NCBI GenBank assembly: GCA_040902445.1
Contig: JBBDXJ010000084.1
Coordinates: 1 to 41,215 of the forward strand
Origin: Chryseosolibacter sp040902445
GTDB taxonomy: Bacteria; Bacteroidota; Bacteroidia; Cytophagales; Cyclobacteriaceae
Direction: 5' to 3'
Length of the DNA stretch: 41,215 nt
Positions within the stretch are counted from its first letter, which is position 1. Every line of letters starts with the position of its first letter. The notes beneath the pieces are model-generated. The model made no database searches and had not been told where the DNA came from. It saw only the letters and a list, made by a program, of their open reading frames with translations. The translations under genes were made by a program, and so were the position numbers. This document shows positions 24,989-34,670 of the stretch, one piece after another.

Positions 24989-27112
24989 CTATCGTGCGAA
25001 AGCCATGGCCACGCCGCCATCAACGTTAATCATGTTGCCCGTTGATTTTTTCAGGAGTCCGCCGACGAATGCAAAACACGCGTTCGCGATATCTTCAGGA
25101 AGAATGATCTCATTTAACAGCGTTCGCTTGGCATAAAATTCAGGAAGTTCTTCCACTTTTACGCCATAAGCTTTGGCTCTTCCTTCCGCCCAGCCGCCGG
25201 CCCAGATCTTGCTGTCTGCGATTACGGCGTCGGGATTAATGACATTTACCCTGATCTTGTCGGCGCCTAATTCGGCGGCATTCAATCGGCTCAAATGTAG
25301 TTGTGCGGCCTTTGCTGATCCATAGCCTGCATTGTTTGGTCCGGAGACCAGCGCGTTTTTGCTCACGATGTTCAGGACATCGCCGCCCAATTCCTGTTTT
25401 TGCATGAGGGAAACCGCACCTTGCGTAACCAGAAACTGGCCTTTCACAAGAACATCATACAACAGATCCCAATCTTTTTCGCTGTGATCTGTAAGAGATT
25501 TCGAGATTGATAAGCCGGCATTGTTAACTACAATATCGATACCTCCGAAAGCCAGCGCGCAGGTCTTCATGGCGCCGGTAATGTCTGCAGCATTTGTTAC
25601 ATCGAGTTGCGCATCTGCATAGGCATCTTTTCCGAACAGTTTTTTGAAATCTTCGTTAGCTTCCTTGAGGCGGTTTGGATCATTGTCACTGATCACCACA
25701 CAAGCTCCTTCTTCAGCAAATTTTTTCGCGATCGCTTTGCCAATACCTCCCGCGCTTCCGGTTACTAAAGCGATCTTACCTGACAGCGCTTTTGGTTTCG
25801 GCATGCGTTGAAGTTTTGCTTCTTCCAGCAGCCAGTACTCTATATTAAATGCTTCCTGACGTGGGAGTGATGTATATTCAGAAACCGCTTCCGCTCCTTT
25901 CATAACGTTGATCGCGTTGATATAAAATTCTGCAGCTACCCTGGCGGTTTGCTTGTCTTTTGCGAAAGTAAACATACCAATTCCGGGATAGAGGATCACC
26001 ACAGGGTTTGCATCGCGTATCGCAGGGCTGTTCGTATGTTTGCACTTTTCGTAATACGACTTGTACATGCTGCGATAACTTTCAAATGCCGGCGCGAGTT
26101 TGCTTTTCAGCGATTTTACATCTGATAGATCTTCACCGGGTTTTAGATCCAAAACTATCGGGCTGATCTTTGTGCGAAGGAAATGATCAGGGCAGCTGGT
26201 TCCCATCGGGGCAAGTTTCTCAAGATCTTTTGAGTTGATATATTCCAGTACGCGGTCGTCGTCCGTGAAATGCCCTATCATGCGATTTTGGCTTGAGCAG
26301 AAACCACGCAGAACGGGAGCCAGGGCAGCAGCCTGTTGCAACCTCTCCTGTTTTTCAAGGCTTTTTATTTTTGCGCCTCCGAAAACAGGTCTTCGTTTTC
26401 CGTAATTCTCTTCCAGATAGGCCGCGCATTTCTCAACGACTTCCAGGGTATTGACATAACTTTCATAGGCGGTTTCACCCCAGGTGAAAAGGCCGTGGGA
26501 ACCGAGCATAATACCGCGAATCCCGGGGTTCTCTTCAATGCATGCCCGAAGTTTCAACCCAAGATCAAAACCCGGCCGCTGCCAGTCGACCCATCCAATA
26601 GTTCCATTAAATAACTCCTGGGTTATACGCTGGCCGTCCCCGGCTGCCGCAATGGCGATAGCTGCATCGGGGTGCAGGTGATCGATATGTTTGTAAGGCA
26701 AGAACCCGTGAAGCGGAGTGTCGATTGAAGGGGCTTTTGAATTCAGGTCATAAATACAATGGTTAAAAAGTTCAACCATTTCATCTTCATATTCAAGACC
26801 CCTGTATACGCGTTCGAGGCTGTTCAGGCGGTCGACGTAAAGTGCTGCCAGCCCGCTCTTCTTCAGGGTTCCAATATCGCCCCCTGAACCCTTTATCCAC
26901 ATCACTTCCGTTTCTTTCCCTGTAAGTGGATCTTTCGACATCACCTTGCAGGAAGTATTTCCCCCTCCGTAGTTTGTGAGCCGCAGGTCCGCTCCTAAAA
27001 GATTTGACCGGTAGATTAATAGTCCGACTTCGTCGCCCTTTAATTCGGCAGCTTTCTTTTCATCCCACAGGTAGCTGACGTGTTTGAATTTTGTTACAGA
27101 AATAGCAGACAT
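24989..27112 (-). CDS. rhaD: Bifunctional rhamnulose-1-phosphate aldolase / short-chain dehydrogenase
   Basis: A 707-residue two-domain enzyme. The N-terminal class II aldolase domain (about residues 20-420) carries GSGGDIGTLKKSGLAALYVD, the metal-site region HIDHLHPDAAIAIAAAG and MLGSHGLFTWGETAYESY, and should split rhamnulose-1-phosphate into dihydroxyacetone phosphate and L-lactaldehyde. The C-terminal SDR domain (about 435-707) has the NAD-binding VTGSAGGIGKAIAKKFAEEGA and the catalytic YGSAK, and should oxidise the lactaldehyde. The fusion matches the known aldolase/dehydrogenase family (B. subtilis RhaEW type). It lies 119 bp from rhaT and may have its own promoter in that AT-rich gap. 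Confidence 0.95.
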   Translation of the reverse strand: MSAISVTKFKHVSYLWDEKKAAELKGDEVGLLIYRSNLLGADLRLTNYGGGNTSCKVMSKDPLTGKETEVMWIKGSGGDIGTLKKSGLAALYVDRLNSLERVYRGLEYEDEMVELFNHCIYDLNSKAPSIDTPLHGFLPYKHIDHLHPDAAIAIAAAGDGQRITQELFNGTIGWVDWQRPGFDLGLKLRACIEENPGIRGIMLGSHGLFTWGETAYESYVNTLEVVEKCAAYLEENYGKRRPVFGGAKIKSLEKQERLQQAAALAPVLRGFCSSQNRMIGHFTDDDRVLEYINSKDLEKLAPMGTSCPDHFLRTKISPIVLDLKPGEDLSDVKSLKSKLAPAFESYRSMYKSYYEKCKHTNSPAIRDANPVVILYPGIGMFTFAKDKQTARVAAEFYINAINVMKGAEAVSEYTSLPRQEAFNIEYWLLEEAKLQRMPKPKALSGKIALVTGSAGGIGKAIAKKFAEEGACVVISDNDPNRLKEANEDFKKLFGKDAYADAQLDVTNAADITGAMKTCALAFGGIDIVVNNAGLSISKSLTDHSEKDWDLLYDVLVKGQFLVTQGAVSLMQKQELGGDVLNIVSKNALVSGPNNAGYGSAKAAQLHLSRLNAAELGADKIRVNVINPDAVIADSKIWAGGWAEGRAKAYGVKVEELPEFYAKRTLLNEIILPEDIANACFAFVGGLLKKSTGNMINVDGGVAMAFAR

Positions 27113-27178
27113 AATGCAAAATTTATTATAAAATTATACGAATACTTTACTAATAATGGGTTACGACACTTTGTAAAA

Positions 27179-27234
27179 AGTCCATAGTCGATGGTCAAAA
27201 TCACTATGTACTATCGACTGTGGACCATGGACTA
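27179..27234. repeat. Eight-word 7-bp-periodic array ending in the rhaT stop codon
   Basis: Heptamers in one phase: AGTCCAT at 27179, AGTCGAT at 27186, GGTCAAA at 27193, ATCACTA at 27200, TGTACTA at 27207, TCGACTG at 27214, TGGACCA at 27221 and TGGACTA at 27228. The last three bases, CTA, are the minus-strand TAG stop of rhaT. The two ends are also partly inverted copies of each other. Confidence 0.75.
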
Positions 27235-28287
27235 AGTTGTAAGAGAGTTTCCATATCCGACCAGGATCACCGAAGCCAGGATGGTTAATATTCCTATTGT
27301 TATTGTTGCCCGTGTCTGAGCCCGCACGCCCTTCCATTCCTTCAGGAATATTCCCCACATATTGGATACCAGTATAATAAATGCCATATGAAGGATCCAT
27401 GAGCTGGCTCCATTGCCCAATTTACTTTCACCCATTCCATAAAAAAAGAACTGCAGGAACCAGGTCGTGCCGGCCAGTGCCGAAAAAATATAATTTCTTG
27501 CCAGTGGAGCTCTGCGGTCTGTGTAATCCGAAAAGGTTTTATTTGTCGCATTCAGGATTATACACCAGATAAAGTTGGTTGTTAAACCGCCCCAGAGCAG
27601 CACCACATAGGTAACATTGTTCTGGAAAAGTGGATTATAACCATGAGCAACCGCCGCTTCAGCCATGGGTTTACCCGCCTCAATTCCAAAATTAAAACAC
27701 GCACTTAATATACCAGATATAGTGGCGACGATCAAGCCTTTTACCAGGCTGAATTCTGCAATACTTTTTCTCTTTTCATCTTCCGGGAGATCCTTTTCCT
27801 TCATCACACCGGCGCGTCCGCAAATAACAATTCCGGCAAGGCATACCAATACTCCCAACAGAACCATTCTTCCACCTTCGGTTGACATCATATAAGAGAA
27901 CGATATCTTACCGGCCTGAGGAAAATAATTGTAATAAATAGGAGGGATCAAAGACCCAAAAGCTGCGCAGTAACCTAAAATCACAGAGTTTCCAAGTGAC
28001 ATTCCCAGAAAACGAATGCCCAGCCCGTAGGTCAGGCCCCCGATACCCCACAACAAGCCCATGACATAAGTCCAGGTAAAAACATTAAATTCGGCCTGCT
28101 TAATAAGGTCAATAAATCCCGGTATCGTTAATGCCGCTGCCAGCGGGGGAACGATAAGCCAGGAAAACAAACCTCCAATAAGCCAGTAACTTTCCCATGC
28201 CCATTTTTTCACCTTCTTAAAAGCCATGTAAAAACTGCCGGAAGCAAACCCGCCGAGAAAATGAAAGATTACACCAAGAAATACCAT
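27232..28287 (-). CDS. rhaT: L-rhamnose/H+ symporter RhaT
   Basis: An inner-membrane proton-coupled rhamnose importer of the drug/metabolite transporter superfamily. It has 351 residues and about ten hydrophobic helices. The N-terminal MVFLGVIFHFLGGFASGSFY and YVMGLLWGIGGLTYGLGIRFLGMSLG are characteristic of RhaT. It is the first transport gene downstream of the regulator (250 bp) and precedes the aldolase gene by 119 bp. It would take up rhamnose released in the periplasm, completing import from the SusCD systems upstream. Its stop codon is part of a heptamer array. Confidence 0.95.
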   Translation of the reverse strand: MVFLGVIFHFLGGFASGSFYMAFKKVKKWAWESYWLIGGLFSWLIVPPLAAALTIPGFIDLIKQAEFNVFTWTYVMGLLWGIGGLTYGLGIRFLGMSLGNSVILGYCAAFGSLIPPIYYNYFPQAGKISFSYMMSTEGGRMVLLGVLVCLAGIVICGRAGVMKEKDLPEDEKRKSIAEFSLVKGLIVATISGILSACFNFGIEAGKPMAEAAVAHGYNPLFQNNVTYVVLLWGGLTTNFIWCIILNATNKTFSDYTDRRAPLARNYIFSALAGTTWFLQFFFYGMGESKLGNGASSWILHMAFIILVSNMWGIFLKEWKGVRAQTRATITIGILTILASVILVGYGNSLTT

Positions 28288-28537
28288 GAACCTGTTTTTA
28301 GAACTGGATTAGTGGAACAATTTTATCAATTTTTTTCCCTTGCCCGTCATGTACTGTCATGTTCCCGGGCATCATTCGATTTTTTAATTGAATCTTAGGA
28401 AATACTTCCGGGTAGCCCACTGTTCGATTACCTCCAACTTTAAGGTTGATAAGTTGAATCCGTTGAAAAAGATTAAAATCGGAGATTGTGATTTGATCCA
28501 ATTGGCCTACCGGCAAGACTACCCAATGAGCCGGGAT
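28288..28537 (-). other. Regulator-rhaT spacer with an open frame after the regulator stop
   Basis: The minus-strand frame of the regulator continues open for 79 codons after its TAA and ends 11 bp before the rhaT ATG. It has no ATG near its beginning; the first possible start is a TTG at 28516. The translated segment (for example GGNRTVGYPEVFPKIQLKN) matches no family I recognise. TCATGTACTGT at 28347-28357 is a partial match to the operator core, so this is more likely a rhaT leader or control region than a gene. Confidence 0.35.
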
Positions 28538-29584
28538 TTAAATTGAATTGCGGTTTATAAATCTAAAAACGTTTTTTACTACCTCTTTTTTCTTCTTCAA
28601 TATCATATAAGCCGCCGTTTCACCCATTAATTTAAAATCGGTCGAGATTACTGTGATTCCGAGCAGGTCTTTCAAAGGAGTGTCATTGTAGGAGATGATG
28701 CCAATATCTTTTCCAGCTTTAAAACCCTTGTCGCGGGTTTGTTTCACAAGATTAACAAGATCAGATTCTTCTATTATGATGTATGCATCTCCGGCCCGCA
28801 GCTCCATGTCATTATAGATCTCTTCAAGTACTTCGAAACTAAAGCCGGAATCAGTGCAGAATTCCTGAAAACCCTGGAGGATTTCGAGCGGATAGGGATA
28901 AACGGTTTTCTGGGGATAGACCAATATAAGTTTCTCATAACGCCGCAGAAAATCCTGAGCTTCAGTCAGCGCATCGTAGACATCCATTCTAAAGTCCTGG
29001 TATATAGAAGCCACGTCTTTTTTTAATTCGGGTATGTAATTGTCAACGAGGATTAACTTCTCCTCGGGGATTTTTCGCAGCGCTTCGAGAATTTCGCTAT
29101 TGCTGCTTTGATGGCTCAACTCCTTACCCTTGAAATGCGGCATGACCACATAATAATCATAGCGACCGGCATTTTCATTCAGGGTATTTAAAAAAATCCT
29201 GGGATCACAATAGTAAATATTCAGGTCCACCTGCGCATTGCTGCCCATGCTGTTTACGAATGAATTATAGATCTGAAGTTTATAGGAACTTAGTTTATTT
29301 ATAAGGAAAAGGACGTTGATTTTGGATGATAAAATTGTTCTGGCAACATAATAGCCCTTACCTTTTGCGGAAACAATGATCTGCTTTTCTTTTAAATAGT
29401 TATAGGCTTTTTCTACAGTATCGCGTGAGAGATAGAATTCCTCGCTGATTTCATTAATAGAGGGAACCCTTTGTCCAACCGTGAGGATCCCTTTTCCAAT
29501 ATCCTCGATGATGTTATTCACGATCTGACGATACTTTGGTATCCGCGATTCGCTATCTATTCGAAGCCCTCTCGAAATTTCCAT
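28538..29584 (-). CDS. GntR-family regulator with LacI-type sensor domain
   Basis: A 348-residue transcriptional regulator. Residues about 10-80 form a GntR winged helix (SRIPKYRQIVNNIIEDIGKG, VPSINEISEEFYLSRDTVEKAYNYLKEKQII). Residues about 95-345 resemble a periplasmic-binding/LacI sensor fold ending in GITVISTDFKLMGETAAYMIL. This is the architecture of AraR of B. subtilis, which represses sugar genes and is released by the sugar. I chose the ATG at 29584 because a consensus -7 box lies 19 bp upstream; the GTG at 29632 would start upstream of that promoter. It is divergent from the first susC, with a 26-bp shared operator candidate between. The effector is probably rhamnose or a derivative, by context. 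Confidence 0.9.
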   Translation of the reverse strand: MEISRGLRIDSESRIPKYRQIVNNIIEDIGKGILTVGQRVPSINEISEEFYLSRDTVEKAYNYLKEKQIIVSAKGKGYYVARTILSSKINVLFLINKLSSYKLQIYNSFVNSMGSNAQVDLNIYYCDPRIFLNTLNENAGRYDYYVVMPHFKGKELSHQSSNSEILEALRKIPEEKLILVDNYIPELKKDVASIYQDFRMDVYDALTEAQDFLRRYEKLILVYPQKTVYPYPLEILQGFQEFCTDSGFSFEVLEEIYNDMELRAGDAYIIIEESDLVNLVKQTRDKGFKAGKDIGIISYNDTPLKDLLGITVISTDFKLMGETAAYMILKKKKEVVKNVFRFINRNSI

Positions 29585-29602
29585 CTTACTTATTCCTTTG
29601 TC

Positions 29603-29610
29603 CAAATTTA
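29603..29610 (-). promoter_or_regulatory. Candidate -7 box of the GntR-type regulator gene
   Basis: On the minus strand the bases read TAAATTTG, an exact TAnnTTTG box, ending 18 bp before the ATG at 29584. A TTTG at 29638-29635 lies 24 bp upstream, slightly farther than usual for -33, and falls inside the shared operator sequence, consistent with autoregulation. Confidence 0.5.
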
Positions 29611-29632
29611 CTGTTTTTTCTTCCCCCGTCAC

Positions 29633-29658
29633 CGCAAACGGTATAGTACAGGATACTT
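29633..29658. promoter_or_regulatory. Operator candidate, copy 1 (regulator / first susC)
   Basis: These 26 bases are identical to 34671-34696. They contain the dyad GTATAGTACAGGATAC (29641-29656), with arms GTAT and ATAC around a GTAC-containing centre, the size expected for a GntR dimer. The site lies between the divergent regulator and susC genes, 90 bp before the susC ATG. Binding by the adjacent regulator is inferred. Confidence 0.7.
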
Positions 29659-29748
29659 ATTATTTGAAGGGGCAGCATATTTGGATTCGACCAGGTTTTC
29701 CAAGACTTAAATTTAAGGCAAACTCTACCACCTAAACCCAATCAATTT

Positions 29749-32700
29749 ATGAAACACCTTTACGCAATTTTGAAGCGGTTACTGCTTTTAATTATTACAC
29801 TTTCCAGTATTAACTATGCGTCTGCTCAAACAAAAACCGTAACCGGAAAAATTACCTCTTCTGAAGACAACACGCCCATACCGGGAGTAAACATTTTAAT
29901 TAAAAACACCACATCGGGGGCGGTTACCGATGTTAACGGCGACTATAGGATTTCAGTAGAGGAACAAGATATTTTGATTTTCTCCTCTATAGGATATGCC
30001 TCCCAGGAAGTGGCCATCCAGGGAAGATCGGTGATTGATCTGGCTTTAGTCGTTGATGTGCAGAGTTTGCAGGAGATTGTCGTAGTTGGATACGGCAGCC
30101 AGTTGAAAAAGGAAGTAACAGGGGCTGTCCAGACAGTGACAAGTAAAGAGCTGAAGGATCTGCCTGTTTCGCAGATAGGTCAGAAATTACAGGGGCGTCT
30201 GGCAGGTGTTCAAATAAATCAAACAACCGGAAAGCCGGGCCAGGGGATGTCAGTCAGGATCCGGGGACAATTGTCTGTTTCGGGAGGCAGCGATCCATTA
30301 TATGTAGTTGACGGTTTTCCTATTACGGGAAATATTGGCGCCATTAACCCTGATGAAATAGAAGATATTACTATTCTCAAGGATGCCGCATCCACATCTT
30401 TGTATGGATCCAGGGCGGCCAATGGAGTAGTGCTGATCACGACTAAAAAAGGAAAGACCGGTCAAACAAACGTGAGTTTCAACACCTTTGCTGGTATACA
30501 GGAAGTGCCCATGAGAGGCAGGATAGAAATGATGGATGCTGTTGAGTTTGTTCAATTCAAAAAAGATTACTATGAAGATGCCGGCCAGCCTGTTCCCGAT
30601 ATCTTTCTGGACCCGTCCCAATATGAAGGCAAAAACAACGATTGGTATGATGCTTTGCTGAGAAAAGCACCTGTGCAGAGTTATAATTTGACAATAACCT
30701 CCAACCGGGACAAGGTAAACACGGCGATAGTAGCCGGGGTATTCAATCAGCAGGGAGTGGTATTGAATAACGAATATAAGCGATACTCTCTTCGTATGAA
30801 TACGGATTATGCATTATCCGATAAAGTCAAGCTCGGATTCAATATCGCGCCATCTTATGTTTTCGATAACACGCCGAGAACGGATGGTGACAGGGGCACC
30901 GGAATTCTTTTCAATGCCCTGCACACCTGGCCCATCATGCCCATTTACGATGAAAATGGTGACCTTACGTTATTTAACAGATTCCCCGGCAACACCGGAA
31001 ACATCTTTGCGTATGCGAACTGGGTAAGGTCTGCTGAAGAACTGATCAACGAGACCAAATCGGTAAATCTCCTGTCAAATGCTTTTATTGAGTTCAGACC
31101 TGTTAAAGGACTCGTATTGAAATCTACTTTTAATGCGGAATTGTTAAACTCCAAATTCTTCTTTTTCAACCCCTCAACAGCAACCAGTAGCATCAATGTT
31201 CCGCTTCCTACAACAGCGGTTTCGATTAGAGAAAACATAGAAGATTTTAGCTGGTTAAATGAAAACCTGGCGACTTATACCAGGAGTTTCGATGATCACA
31301 ATTTTGAGCTTTTAGGCGGATTTACCAGTCAAAAGTTTCGCAGAGAGCGCACCAGGGTCCAGGCAGATACGTATGCGGATGACAGACTTCCCACTATTCA
31401 GGGGGCGATCAACATAAACAGGGGAGGCACGAACAGTGGTGTGGATGAATGGAGCCTGACTTCGTTCTTGTCAAGACTCACTTACAACTATAAGGGTAAA
31501 TACCTGTTAACCGCTGCTGTTCGCAGTGATGGCTCTTCGCGCTTCGGTTCTCAAAATCGCTGGGGAACATTTCCCTCAGCGTCTGTAGGATGGGTAATTT
31601 CAGACGAAAGCTTTCTTAACGGGATCCAACGTATGTCTTTTGCCAAGATCAGGGCCAGCTATGGAGTGACGGGGAACAACAACATCGGTAACTATACCCA
31701 GTATGCGCTTATTAATAATACTGTTAACGCGGTTTTTGGGAATAATGTGGCTGCTGGCGCAGTGGTTACTTCTTTAGCGAACCCGAACCTTGGATGGGAA
31801 ACTACGAAACAGTTTGATATAGGTCTCGATCTGGGTCTATTCAATGATAGAATCCAATTCGTTTACGATTATTATGTTAAAAACACCACGAATTTACTTT
31901 ACAGTGTACAGGTCGCGCAAGAATCAGGATTCGGCAACTTCAATGACAACATTGGTGAAATTAAGTTCTGGGGACATGAAGTTGCACTCACAACATTGAA
32001 TACCACCGGAAAACTCAGGTGGACTACGAATGCCAACATTTCCTTTAACCGCAATGAGGTTGTCGCACTGGCGGATGGCATCGATCGTGTATATGGCACC
32101 TTTCACATCACGCAGGTAGGAAAGCCATTCGGCCAGTTCTACGGCCACAAGGCTCAAGGGGTTTATATGAATGCTGAAGATCTTGCCAATTCTCCCCAGG
32201 TTCCCGGTCGTTCGACCGTCGGAAGTATTAAACTGACGGATCAAAATGGCGATGGTATCATCACGCATGGTGGCGATATGGATGACCGTGTTATCATCGG
32301 GAACCCTTTTCCCAAATACACCTACGGAATCACTAACACTCTGAATTATGGCAACTTTGATTTTACGGTAGTAGGATCAGGTTCCCATGGCAATCAACTT
32401 CTGGTTCGCCACCTATACAGTACCGCGAATCTGGATGGTGTTTTTAATTTAGTGAAAGAGGTGACGTATCGATTCCGTTCGGAAGAGAATCCCGGAAAAG
32501 GATTTTACGGCACAACGGTAGGCGGCGGAAATGTTACCGGTATTGAGAGAGACTGGATGAACAGTCGTTTCATAGCGGATGCTTCATTTTTTAGTATTAA
32601 AAATATTACACTGGGATACAGTATCAATGCTGCCAACAGGGTGTTCAGATCGGCCCGCCTCTATGCTTCCGTGCAACAGGCCTTCGTATTCACAAAATAC

Positions 32701-32835
32701 TGGGGTGGGCCTAATCCGGAAACAAGTGCACAAGGAAATGGACAAGGCGATGGCGGTAATCTGAGTCAGGGAATTGACTTGTCAAATTATCCTGTCCCCC
32801 GCACGTACTCACTGGGAGTAAACCTTAATTTTTAA
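29749..32835 (+). CDS. SusC-like TonB-dependent outer-membrane transporter 1
   Basis: A 1028-residue TonB-dependent glycan transporter. The signal peptide ends at Ala26 (YASAQ). A carboxypeptidase-regulatory-like beta domain follows (about residues 30-105, VTGKITSSEDNTPIPGVNILI), then a TonB-box-like EIVVVGYG, a plug (about 118-225, with PLYVVDGFP and the SusC hallmark DAASTSLYGSRAANGVVLITTKKG) and a barrel ending in the terminal Phe of YSLGVNLNF. It is paired with the SusD-like gene 49 bp downstream. The operator copy 1 lies 90 bp before the ATG. Import of a rhamnose-containing glycan or glycoside is inferred from the divergent rhamnose operon. Confidence 0.96.
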   Translation: MKHLYAILKRLLLLIITLSSINYASAQTKTVTGKITSSEDNTPIPGVNILIKNTTSGAVTDVNGDYRISVEEQDILIFSSIGYASQEVAIQGRSVIDLALVVDVQSLQEIVVVGYGSQLKKEVTGAVQTVTSKELKDLPVSQIGQKLQGRLAGVQINQTTGKPGQGMSVRIRGQLSVSGGSDPLYVVDGFPITGNIGAINPDEIEDITILKDAASTSLYGSRAANGVVLITTKKGKTGQTNVSFNTFAGIQEVPMRGRIEMMDAVEFVQFKKDYYEDAGQPVPDIFLDPSQYEGKNNDWYDALLRKAPVQSYNLTITSNRDKVNTAIVAGVFNQQGVVLNNEYKRYSLRMNTDYALSDKVKLGFNIAPSYVFDNTPRTDGDRGTGILFNALHTWPIMPIYDENGDLTLFNRFPGNTGNIFAYANWVRSAEELINETKSVNLLSNAFIEFRPVKGLVLKSTFNAELLNSKFFFFNPSTATSSINVPLPTTAVSIRENIEDFSWLNENLATYTRSFDDHNFELLGGFTSQKFRRERTRVQADTYADDRLPTIQGAININRGGTNSGVDEWSLTSFLSRLTYNYKGKYLLTAAVRSDGSSRFGSQNRWGTFPSASVGWVISDESFLNGIQRMSFAKIRASYGVTGNNNIGNYTQYALINNTVNAVFGNNVAAGAVVTSLANPNLGWETTKQFDIGLDLGLFNDRIQFVYDYYVKNTTNLLYSVQVAQESGFGNFNDNIGEIKFWGHEVALTTLNTTGKLRWTTNANISFNRNEVVALADGIDRVYGTFHITQVGKPFGQFYGHKAQGVYMNAEDLANSPQVPGRSTVGSIKLTDQNGDGIITHGGDMDDRVIIGNPFPKYTYGITNTLNYGNFDFTVVGSGSHGNQLLVRHLYSTANLDGVFNLVKEVTYRFRSEENPGKGFYGTTVGGGNVTGIERDWMNSRFIADASFFSIKNITLGYSINAANRVFRSARLYASVQQAFVFTKYWGGPNPETSAQGNGQGDGGNLSQGIDLSNYPVPRTYSLGVNLNF

Positions 32836-32884
32836 GCATTGATATCCTCTGGATATATTTTAAATTTCTAAATACTTATACAAG

Positions 32885-34375
32885 ATGAAAAAGAAAATCA
32901 CATATATATGCCTGTTGATCTTTGCGTTCACAAGTTGCAAGGATGAATTCTTGACAATCGTTCCGGAAACAGCGCTGAGTTCGGTTACCTTTTTTACAAA
33001 AGAAGCGGATTTTCAACAGGCTGTCAATGCAGCATATGTTCCCCTGAGAAGTATTGTTAACGACAGAGCTTATCTTTTGGGCGAAATGCATTCGGACAAT
33101 ACATATTACGCCCGTAATATTCTTTTTGGCGCTACGGAACAGCAGGAAGACATTGCTGATTTTGCAATTCCGACTGCCAATGGGGTTACCTCGAATGTGC
33201 ATATTCTGAATCAGTACCGGCTGGATTATCAGATTATCGCCCGCACCAATCAGGTTTTATCAACGATTGATAAGGTTGAATTTAATGAAGGCTCAAAGAA
33301 TAACTTAAAAGGACAAGCTCATTTTTTAAGAGCCTATGCCTATTTTGAGTTGGTCCGTTATTTTGGAAAGGTTCCCTTACACCTAACACCGGTACCAGAT
33401 CGCCAGTCGGCCGCATTGCCTTTGTCATCGGAAGAAGAGATATTTACTCAAATAATAAAAGATGCAACCGAAGCAGTTGCTTTGTTACCACTCAAGTCTG
33501 CCCAAGAAGCGGGAAGAGCCACCTCAGGGGCAGCAAGGACCTTATTGGCCAATGCCTATATTGTGCAAGAAAAATGGTCCGATGCCGAAAAACTCTTGCT
33601 TGAAGTTGTTAACAGTAATGAGTATCAGTTAATTCCTGAGTATGAGAATGCCTTTTCCACCTCTACAGGAAACAAGAACAATATTGAGTCGGTTTTTGAG
33701 GTCCAGTTTCTCGAGGGATCGGCTGGGCTGAATGGAAGTTTTATTTATAATTTTTTACCCCGGCCGATGACTCCCGAAGAATTAAAGACAATTACCGGAA
33801 CTTCAAATCCCCAGCCGCTTACTGCGGAAGGAAATAATATTCCCACCCCTGATATTATTGCAGCGTATGAGCCCGGTGATGAAAGAAAAGATGCTTCTAT
33901 CGCCTACGTTACTTTAAGCGGAAGTTTAAGGGATAATAAGGTATACCCTTATATTAACAAATTCGCAAAACCCCATGCTTTACATGGTAATCATGGTACC
34001 AACTGGCCTATCTACCGCTATTCTGAAGTGCTCCTGTTTTTGGCCGAGGCTTTGAACGAACAAGGGAAAGATGGCTCTTTGTATCTTAACATGGTACGCA
34101 ATCGCGCAGGTTTGGGGGACGCAGTGGGTGACATGCGTGCTGCTATATATCAGGAAAGAAGGGTTGAACTCGCATTTGAAAACAAACGCTGGTTTGACCT
34201 TGTCAGAACAGGCAGGGCTGTATCGGTGATCACCGCCTATGGAAACCGGATCAAAGCAAATCCCCAGGATTATTATTACCCCGCGGGAGCGGCGCCCCGC
34301 AGCCATGCTTTTTCAAATCTGGATTTGTTTTATGCTCTTCCGGCAGATGAAGCGGCTTTGAGTCCTCATTTTTAA
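32885..34375 (+). CDS. SusD-like surface glycan-binding lipoprotein 1
   Basis: A 496-residue surface lipoprotein that forms a lid on the SusC barrel and binds glycan. The lipobox is FAFTSC (Cys18), followed by KDEFLTIVPETALS typical of the RagB/SusD family. The TPR-like helices include the conserved AHFLRAYAYFELVRYFGKVPL, and the C-terminal YQERRVELAFENKRWFDLVRTG is a SusD hallmark. It follows susC-1 by 49 bp as a unit, and a long hairpin lies after it at 34418-34459. Confidence 0.95.
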   Translation: MKKKITYICLLIFAFTSCKDEFLTIVPETALSSVTFFTKEADFQQAVNAAYVPLRSIVNDRAYLLGEMHSDNTYYARNILFGATEQQEDIADFAIPTANGVTSNVHILNQYRLDYQIIARTNQVLSTIDKVEFNEGSKNNLKGQAHFLRAYAYFELVRYFGKVPLHLTPVPDRQSAALPLSSEEEIFTQIIKDATEAVALLPLKSAQEAGRATSGAARTLLANAYIVQEKWSDAEKLLLEVVNSNEYQLIPEYENAFSTSTGNKNNIESVFEVQFLEGSAGLNGSFIYNFLPRPMTPEELKTITGTSNPQPLTAEGNNIPTPDIIAAYEPGDERKDASIAYVTLSGSLRDNKVYPYINKFAKPHALHGNHGTNWPIYRYSEVLLFLAEALNEQGKDGSLYLNMVRNRAGLGDAVGDMRAAIYQERRVELAFENKRWFDLVRTGRAVSVITAYGNRIKANPQDYYYPAGAAPRSHAFSNLDLFYALPADEAALSPHF

Positions 34376-34417
34376 TTTTTGAAAAACCGGCTTTAGTTTG
34401 CCGTCCTTAAATTTTCA

Positions 34418-34459
34418 AACACACCAGCGAAAAAGAGAAGTCCTTTCAGCTGGTGTGTT
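34418..34459 (+). terminator. Long hairpin after the first susD
   Basis: AACACACCAGC at 34418-34428 pairs perfectly with 34449-34459 across a 20-nt loop that could pair further (AAAG with CTTT). There is no clean T run, only GTTGG, so its strength as a terminator is uncertain. Confidence 0.6.
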
Positions 34460-34670
34460 GTTGGTAAATATTGTGATTGCCGGAGGAAATGTTCGCGTTC
34501 AGGAGTAGATAACTTTAAAAACTGGGCTGCCAAACACACTTAGGATATTTCTGTTTGATTACCAGGCTATTCCCGGGTCATGCGAGTTCAAATATCTCTC
34601 TTAATTCAGACAAGCTTCCTCCCCTGTATAGCACTCCGATCTTTTTCATTTTAAAACCTTTTCTCGTTCT

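Noticed and set aside
24970..25023. Longer N-terminus for RhaM
   Set aside because: It overlaps the aldolase gene; the 104-residue form fits RhaM exactly.
29585..29632. GTG start for the GntR-type regulator
   Set aside because: It would lie upstream of the consensus -7 box; the ATG at 29584 is preferred.
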